In this document: in pieces, positions 60,290 through 64,000 of the stretch
How the letters are laid out: every line of letters begins with the position of its first letter
Numbering within the stretch: the stretch's first letter is position 1
DNA from: COMBO-56-21 sp041559015
GTDB taxonomy: Archaea > Thermoplasmatota > Thermoplasmata > UBA10834
Direction of reading: 5' to 3'
Length of the DNA stretch: 64,000 nucleotides
Assembly: GCA_041559015.1 (NCBI GenBank)
Contig: JBFFED010000004.1
Coordinates: 1-64,000 of the forward strand
The notes under the pieces: generated by a model
Told to the model about the DNA's origin: nothing
What the model saw: only the letters and a program-made list of their open reading frames with translations
Database searches by the model: none
Position numbers and translations under genes: made by a program

Positions 60290-60529
60290 TCACGTCTTGC
60301 CCAGCAACAGGAACGCCACGACGAAGCCGAGGATGACTATCGTCTCGGGCAACACCATCAGGATGATGCCCTTGCCGAACATCTTCGGGTTCTCCGCCGT
60401 CGCGCCCACCGCTGCCGCACCGATCTGAGCCTGCGCGACGCCCGTGCCCAGGCCCGCGACGCCTATCGCGATGCCTGCGCCGATCAACGCCAGGCCGGCT
60501 CCTACTGCCGTTCCAGGATCCATTGCCAT
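60290..60529 (-). CDS. atpK: A-type ATP synthase proteolipid subunit K
   Basis: The 79-residue hairpin has two membrane helices: AVGAGLALIGAGIAIGVAGL and FGKGIILMVLPETIVILGFV. The ion-binding Glu is in LPETIV of helix 2. Gln residues in helix 1 (VAQAQIG) leave open whether H+ or Na+ is carried. A GGAGG/AAGGA site precedes the ATG. One hairpin per subunit is the simpler archaeal form. Confidence 0.96.
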   Translation of the reverse strand: MAMDPGTAVGAGLALIGAGIAIGVAGLGTGVAQAQIGAAAVGATAENPKMFGKGIILMVLPETIVILGFVVAFLLLGKT

Positions 60530-60542
60530 TCCTTCACGCCTC

Positions 60543-62534
60543 CTATTTCGTCGATGCCGAATGCTTCCTCTCGTAGCTCAAGGGCTCGAAGTCCGCGCCT
60601 CCGCCCTCGAAGAACTTGAGGAAGAACTCGACATAGTTCAACCTGATAGCCTGGATACCCGCCGATAGGGCTCCCAGGAAGAACACGAAGAACATCTGGG
60701 TCACGAAGAGAGTCAGAGCACCCAGTATGATGATGGCCACGTTGCCGCTGTCGAATATCAGCGGGAAGAGCATCGTATTGAACGCCAGGGCCATGGCGCC
60801 CTTGCCCACGGCCAGCGCCGCCAATCTGGCATACGATACCAGGTTGGTGAAGAGCCCGATGACCTCTGTCAGCGCAAGCGGACCTTCAGTAAACGGAAGG
60901 GCGACCACGCCCACCAGTATCAGGACCACTGCGGGGATCGATATCTCGATGCCGATGAGTAGTATGGTCGCATCCGGCATGAACCCATAGACGGTCGCGT
61001 TGACGAAGGCGCTCGTCGCGGTGGCATCGCCCGCGATCACCATCATCTCCTCGAACAGGCCGAAGAGTATGACGATCCAGGCGAGTTTGCCGAAGGCGTG
61101 CTTCCTGTTATGGTGATAGTGATTGGCGAACCCGAATACCAGGCCCAGGGTAAGGTGTATCCAGCCGGCGAACAGAGATATCCCGAGCATCTCCTTCGTG
61201 TCGTGCATCTTGTCGAGGAGAGGGTGTATCGGTATGTTGGCTACCGACTCCCAAGAGGCTTCGTCATGCGCCTCCGCGGGTGGATGGAACGGCACCCCAA
61301 ACGCCTCCGCGAACACGAAGATGCCGAACACGCTCGCCATCAGGCCACCTGCGAGCACTATCGTACCGAGCTTGTAGAGGTCGGGGCTGCCTTTCATTTT
61401 CCAGCGCATGATCGCGCCGAGCGCCATCAGGCCCAGGCCGAAGCCGAGGTCCCCGATCATGAAACCGAAGAAGAGTGGGAAAGTTATGAACAGGACAAGC
61501 GTAGGGTCGATCTCATCATACTTCGGGGTCGACACGAGGGTCATGAAGAACTCGAATGGTTTGATGGGGCGGGGGTTCTTGAGTTTGACGGGTGGCTCCT
61601 CCTCCTTCTCGGGAGGTATGGTCTCGACGAAGGCGAGCCCACAACAGAGCGAATCGAGCGCAGTCTGTATCTCCCCAGCCCGCGCAGTCGGTATCCAGCC
61701 GTCTATCACGAACGAGTTGGCGGAAGTGGCTATCCTCAGTGGGGTCTCCGCCTTCAGCACCTCGATCGCCAGGTGCTCTTCTGACGAGATTATGAAATCG
61801 GCGAACTGTTTCCTGATGCCCTCCAGGTCGGACTCGACCCTCTTGAGGTCTGCCTCGAGATCTTTGATCTGCCCCCTGTGGATCTCAATGATGGCCTCGG
61901 GGTCGCCCTCGAGCCTGGGCAGCTTTGCCTCCTGAAAATCGTGTTCCGAGAGTATCCTGGCGGCCTCCGCCTTGTCCTCGGTCCTGACGAACAGGGCGAT
62001 CACGATGCCCGTCTTCCGCTCCAGCTTGAACAGCTCGTAATCCCCGATCCGGCCCCGGAAATCGTGCTCGGGGTCGAACCTGCACGTGCCGGTGAAGGCC
62101 ACGATGTTGTCGTACCCTTCGTAGTCCTCGACCTTGACACCGAATGTGGCAAACGGCTCGAGGGCGTGTATCTCGGCCTCCTTCTCCCTCACCAGGTTCT
62201 GTATCCTCTGCCGGGCCTCCGCCTTGCTCGAAGTGTTCAGGTCAAGCGTGACGAACGCCTGCTCCAGCTTCCTGTTGATGTCCCTGACCAACATCTTGTC
62301 AGATGGGCGGTGCTTCTCCAGCTCCAGGGAGCGTATCATCGCCCTCAGCTTCAGCAGCTTCTGTGATGCGCCTGAGGCCCTCGGCAGGGGCTGGCCTATC
62401 TTGAAATCCTCGTCCTGGGAAGTGAAATCTATCAGGTGCAATACACCGAGCTCGTAGAGACATTCGATGGTCGCGTCGAGGCTGTCTATCGACCCCACGA
62501 CGACCGCACGGGTCATGTCCTCAGGCCTAAGCAT
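60543..62534 (-). CDS. atpI: A-type ATP synthase subunit I
   Basis: The 663-residue subunit has a long cytosolic N-terminal half with coiled coils (about 1-330) and seven to eight membrane helices in the C-terminal half. LVSYARLAALAVGKGAMALA holds the conserved Arg that faces the K-ring Glu. Start ATG 62534 has GAGGG six bases upstream and overlaps the atpH stop by 8 nt; the longer frame runs into atpH. Confidence 0.95.
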   Translation of the reverse strand: MLRPEDMTRAVVVGSIDSLDATIECLYELGVLHLIDFTSQDEDFKIGQPLPRASGASQKLLKLRAMIRSLELEKHRPSDKMLVRDINRKLEQAFVTLDLNTSSKAEARQRIQNLVREKEAEIHALEPFATFGVKVEDYEGYDNIVAFTGTCRFDPEHDFRGRIGDYELFKLERKTGIVIALFVRTEDKAEAARILSEHDFQEAKLPRLEGDPEAIIEIHRGQIKDLEADLKRVESDLEGIRKQFADFIISSEEHLAIEVLKAETPLRIATSANSFVIDGWIPTARAGEIQTALDSLCCGLAFVETIPPEKEEEPPVKLKNPRPIKPFEFFMTLVSTPKYDEIDPTLVLFITFPLFFGFMIGDLGFGLGLMALGAIMRWKMKGSPDLYKLGTIVLAGGLMASVFGIFVFAEAFGVPFHPPAEAHDEASWESVANIPIHPLLDKMHDTKEMLGISLFAGWIHLTLGLVFGFANHYHHNRKHAFGKLAWIVILFGLFEEMMVIAGDATATSAFVNATVYGFMPDATILLIGIEISIPAVVLILVGVVALPFTEGPLALTEVIGLFTNLVSYARLAALAVGKGAMALAFNTMLFPLIFDSGNVAIIILGALTLFVTQMFFVFFLGALSAGIQAIRLNYVEFFLKFFEGGGADFEPLSYERKHSASTK

Positions 62535-62862
62535 CAACTGCCCTCTCAAACTCCGAAAGGACGTACTTCTTGGCGTCGCCCATCCTCCCACGGGCATTCG
62601 ACGTCAGGACCTCCGCCTTCCTGATGCCGTCCTCGAGGATCGTCTTCTTGCGGCGCTCTATCTCGGCGAGGGCTTTGGCAGTCTCGGCCTCGAGCCGCTT
62701 CCTCAGCTCGGCCTCGGCCCCCTCAACCTTCTGTATCGCCGCGCGTTTGCCCTCGGCCTGCAGCGCTTTCCTCCTCTCCTCCGCCCCCTTCGCAATCTCG
62801 CGGACGTTCTCTTCCGCCTCTTTGATCTGGCGAAGAATATCGGCCTTTCCCAAGTAAGACAC
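62527..62862 (-). CDS. atpH: A-type ATP synthase subunit H
   Basis: The 111-residue protein is a single charged coiled coil (ADILRQIKEAEENVREIAKG and similar heptads) of the peripheral stalk, partner of subunit E. The GTG start lies about 30 nt after a TATA box, so it probably heads a leaderless operon mRNA. It is the first gene of the H-I-K-E-C-F-A-B-D operon. Confidence 0.9.
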   Translation of the reverse strand: MSYLGKADILRQIKEAEENVREIAKGAEERRKALQAEGKRAAIQKVEGAEAELRKRLEAETAKALAEIERRKKTILEDGIRKAEVLTSNARGRMGDAKKYVLSEFERAVDA

Positions 62863-62886
62863 GTCCGGCTCGCTGATGCGGGTTTC

Positions 62887-62896
62887 GATATAAATA
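62887..62896 (-). promoter_or_regulatory. TATA box of the ATP synthase operon
   Basis: The minus strand reads TATTTATATC, centred 30 nt before the atpH GTG. Confidence 0.6.
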
Positions 62897-62976
62897 GACT
62901 ACGCGGTCTGACCTTTTCGATTCATTACGGCGGCCAATTCGTCGGCTAGCGACGTGAATGGTACGCGTTCGTGTCA

Positions 62977-63462
62977 TCAGCCTAGCTTGTCCGTGAAGTC
63001 CTTCTTGTCCAACTTGACCATCTTCATGCCCGCCTGCTTCAGAAGCTCCACGCCCGAGAGATCGGAGTAATCATCAATGTACACCACTCGGACCACCTGC
63101 GCGTTGAGGATCATGCGGGCGCATATCGGGCAAGGGACGATGGTCGAATAGAGCGTGGACCCTTTCGAGTTCGTGCCGGCTTGGATTAGAGCGTTCTGCT
63201 CCGCGTGCACGGCTGTGCACGTCTCCAGCCGCGTCCCGGACGGTATCCCGAGCTTGTCCCGGATGCACCCGATTTCCTCGCAGTGCGGGACTCCGCGCGG
63301 GTTGCCGTTGTACCCCGTGCTCTTAATCTCCCCCACATCGCTGACGATTATCGCGCCTATCTGCCTCCTGGTGCAGGTGCTCCTTCGCGAAACCTCGATT
63401 GCGATGTTCATGAAGTAGCGGTCCTTGTCTATCCTCTTGCCGTGCCTCAACGCCAAGAACAT
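62977..63462 (-). CDS. dCMP deaminase family protein
   Basis: The 161-residue zinc enzyme has TCTRRQIGAIIVSDVGEIKS, the HAEQNAL motif with His and catalytic Glu, and PCPICARMIL with two zinc Cys. PHCEEIGC, earlier, is the extra zinc-like segment of dCMP deaminases (ComEB type). It makes dUMP for thymidylate. It is divergent from the partial membrane-protein gene. Confidence 0.92.
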   Translation of the reverse strand: MFLALRHGKRIDKDRYFMNIAIEVSRRSTCTRRQIGAIIVSDVGEIKSTGYNGNPRGVPHCEEIGCIRDKLGIPSGTRLETCTAVHAEQNALIQAGTNSKGSTLYSTIVPCPICARMILNAQVVRVVYIDDYSDLSGVELLKQAGMKMVKLDKKDFTDKLG

Positions 63463-63583
63463 CCTCGGCGCCTCAATCCCGTCATGGCTCTTCTATCTTT
63501 CCGTCCCTGGCAACCCCCTGACGAAGGCCTGCTGGGATGGGGAAGGATAGAAATACCAACCCGTGACTTAGCGATGCGAAATC

Positions 63584-64000
63584 ATGTCCAAATGGGTCAA
63601 GATAGCCGCGTTGTCCATAGCGGCCGTTGCCCTGGTCATTCTAGCGTACGCGGTCCTGACCCCTGAGGCGCAGACGGATGAGACTGACCACGGCGGCATG
63701 TGGGACAACCGCATGACCTACAGCTCGGCCAATGTCAGCCTGATCGCAATATCGATAGCGGCCATCATGATATCGCTCATGATCATACTCCTGTGGAGGG
63801 AGTACGAACCCCTCCCGCCATCGATGGCCCCGCCGCCGACAGCGCGCAAGATGGAGCCTGAGACGCGCGCGCAGGGGAATACCGCAGCCACCCCCGGACT
63901 CCAAGAGACGACTTCCCCCGACGAGGCGGCCGAGAAGAACCACCTCATCCTGAGGCTGCTCACGGGTGACGAGCGCATCATGTTCAAGGCGGTCATGGAC
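63584..64000 (+). CDS. Membrane-anchored protein, partial (possible winged-helix regulator)
   Basis: The frame is open to the window edge, with 139 residues visible. Two membrane helices (residues 5-25 and 52-72) flank a short external loop. A Pro-rich linker follows, then HLILRLLTGDERIMFKAVMD, which looks like the first helices of the winged helix found in archaeal membrane-bound regulators. A TATA-like ATAGAAATAC lies about 32 nt before the ATG. The C-terminal domain is cut off. Confidence 0.75.
   Translation, partial: MSKWVKIAALSIAAVALVILAYAVLTPEAQTDETDHGGMWDNRMTYSSANVSLIAISIAAIMISLMIILLWREYEPLPPSMAPPPTARKMEPETRAQGNTAATPGLQETTSPDEAAEKNHLILRLLTGDERIMFKAVMD

Noticed and set aside
1..64000. 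CRISPR array, insertion sequence or prophage
   Set aside because: No regular direct repeats, transposase, integrase or phage structural gene was seen.

Overview
The window is about 64 kb of a compact archaeal chromosome. I read it as an uncultured euryarchaeon of the Thermoplasmata type. The evidence for an archaeon is direct: a TFB initiation factor, a Gar1 protein, the small subunit of the D-family DNA polymerase (DP1), a split two-subunit GMP synthetase, a two-domain tRNA-splicing endonuclease, archaeal phosphopantothenate synthetase, an archaeal riboflavin-pathway reductase, and a complete A/V-type ATP synthase operon in the order H-I-K-E-C-F-A-B-D. The lineage call is an inference. A secreted clostripain-type protease, a D-aminoacylase-like enzyme and beta-keto acid cleavage suggest a heterotroph that ferments peptides and amino acids. 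The sequence is GC-rich. I saw no tRNA, rRNA, CRISPR array, insertion sequence or phage module.

Layout. 1-15 kb is the most accessory part. It holds a partial CCG-domain Fe-S oxidoreductase, a secreted unknown protein, an Lrp-type regulator opposite an acetyltransferase, a D-aminoacylase-like/BKACE/Gfo-Idh catabolic group, a clostripain-like protease, an ArsR-type regulator with an MFS exporter, a PPC-domain protein, a VIT1/CCC1-type transporter and ornithine aminotransferase. 15-20 kb is transport: a CPA2 antiporter, a CaCA exchanger and an MFS carrier. 20-34 kb is informational and core metabolism: RtcA, a PAC2 protein, the riboflavin reductase, Mut7-C, the GMP synthetase halves, PurE, Sir2, a PfkB kinase, SAH hydrolase, phosphopantothenate synthetase, Gar1 and TFB. 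33-40 kb has a bacterial-type GAPDH, tRNA endonuclease, Hsp20, Cdc48 and an archaeal HTH regulator.

40-48 kb is the most unusual stretch. It contains a 1162-residue pilin-anchored FG-GAP surface protein opposite a winged-helix/ATPase regulator whose Walker A motif is degenerate. Next to these is a V4R - KaiC-like - DUF835 signalling operon that runs into a cobalamin adenosyltransferase gene. 48-54 kb has a CYTH protein, a CPBP membrane protease between two zinc ribbons, UPF0201 with a TIM-barrel protein, DP1, and an ADP-forming acyl-CoA synthetase subunit. 54-63 kb is the ATP synthase operon, which ends in an unannotated 41-residue membrane peptide. The window closes with dCMP deaminase and the start of a membrane protein.

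Two expression habits recur. Many first genes have a TATA-like box 25-32 nt before the start codon and no Shine-Dalgarno, as expected of leaderless mRNAs. Internal operon genes use GGAGG or GGTGA sites with 3-9 nt spacing. Tight 4-nt stop/start overlaps are common. Start codons below were chosen on these grounds, and several differ from the longest open frame.
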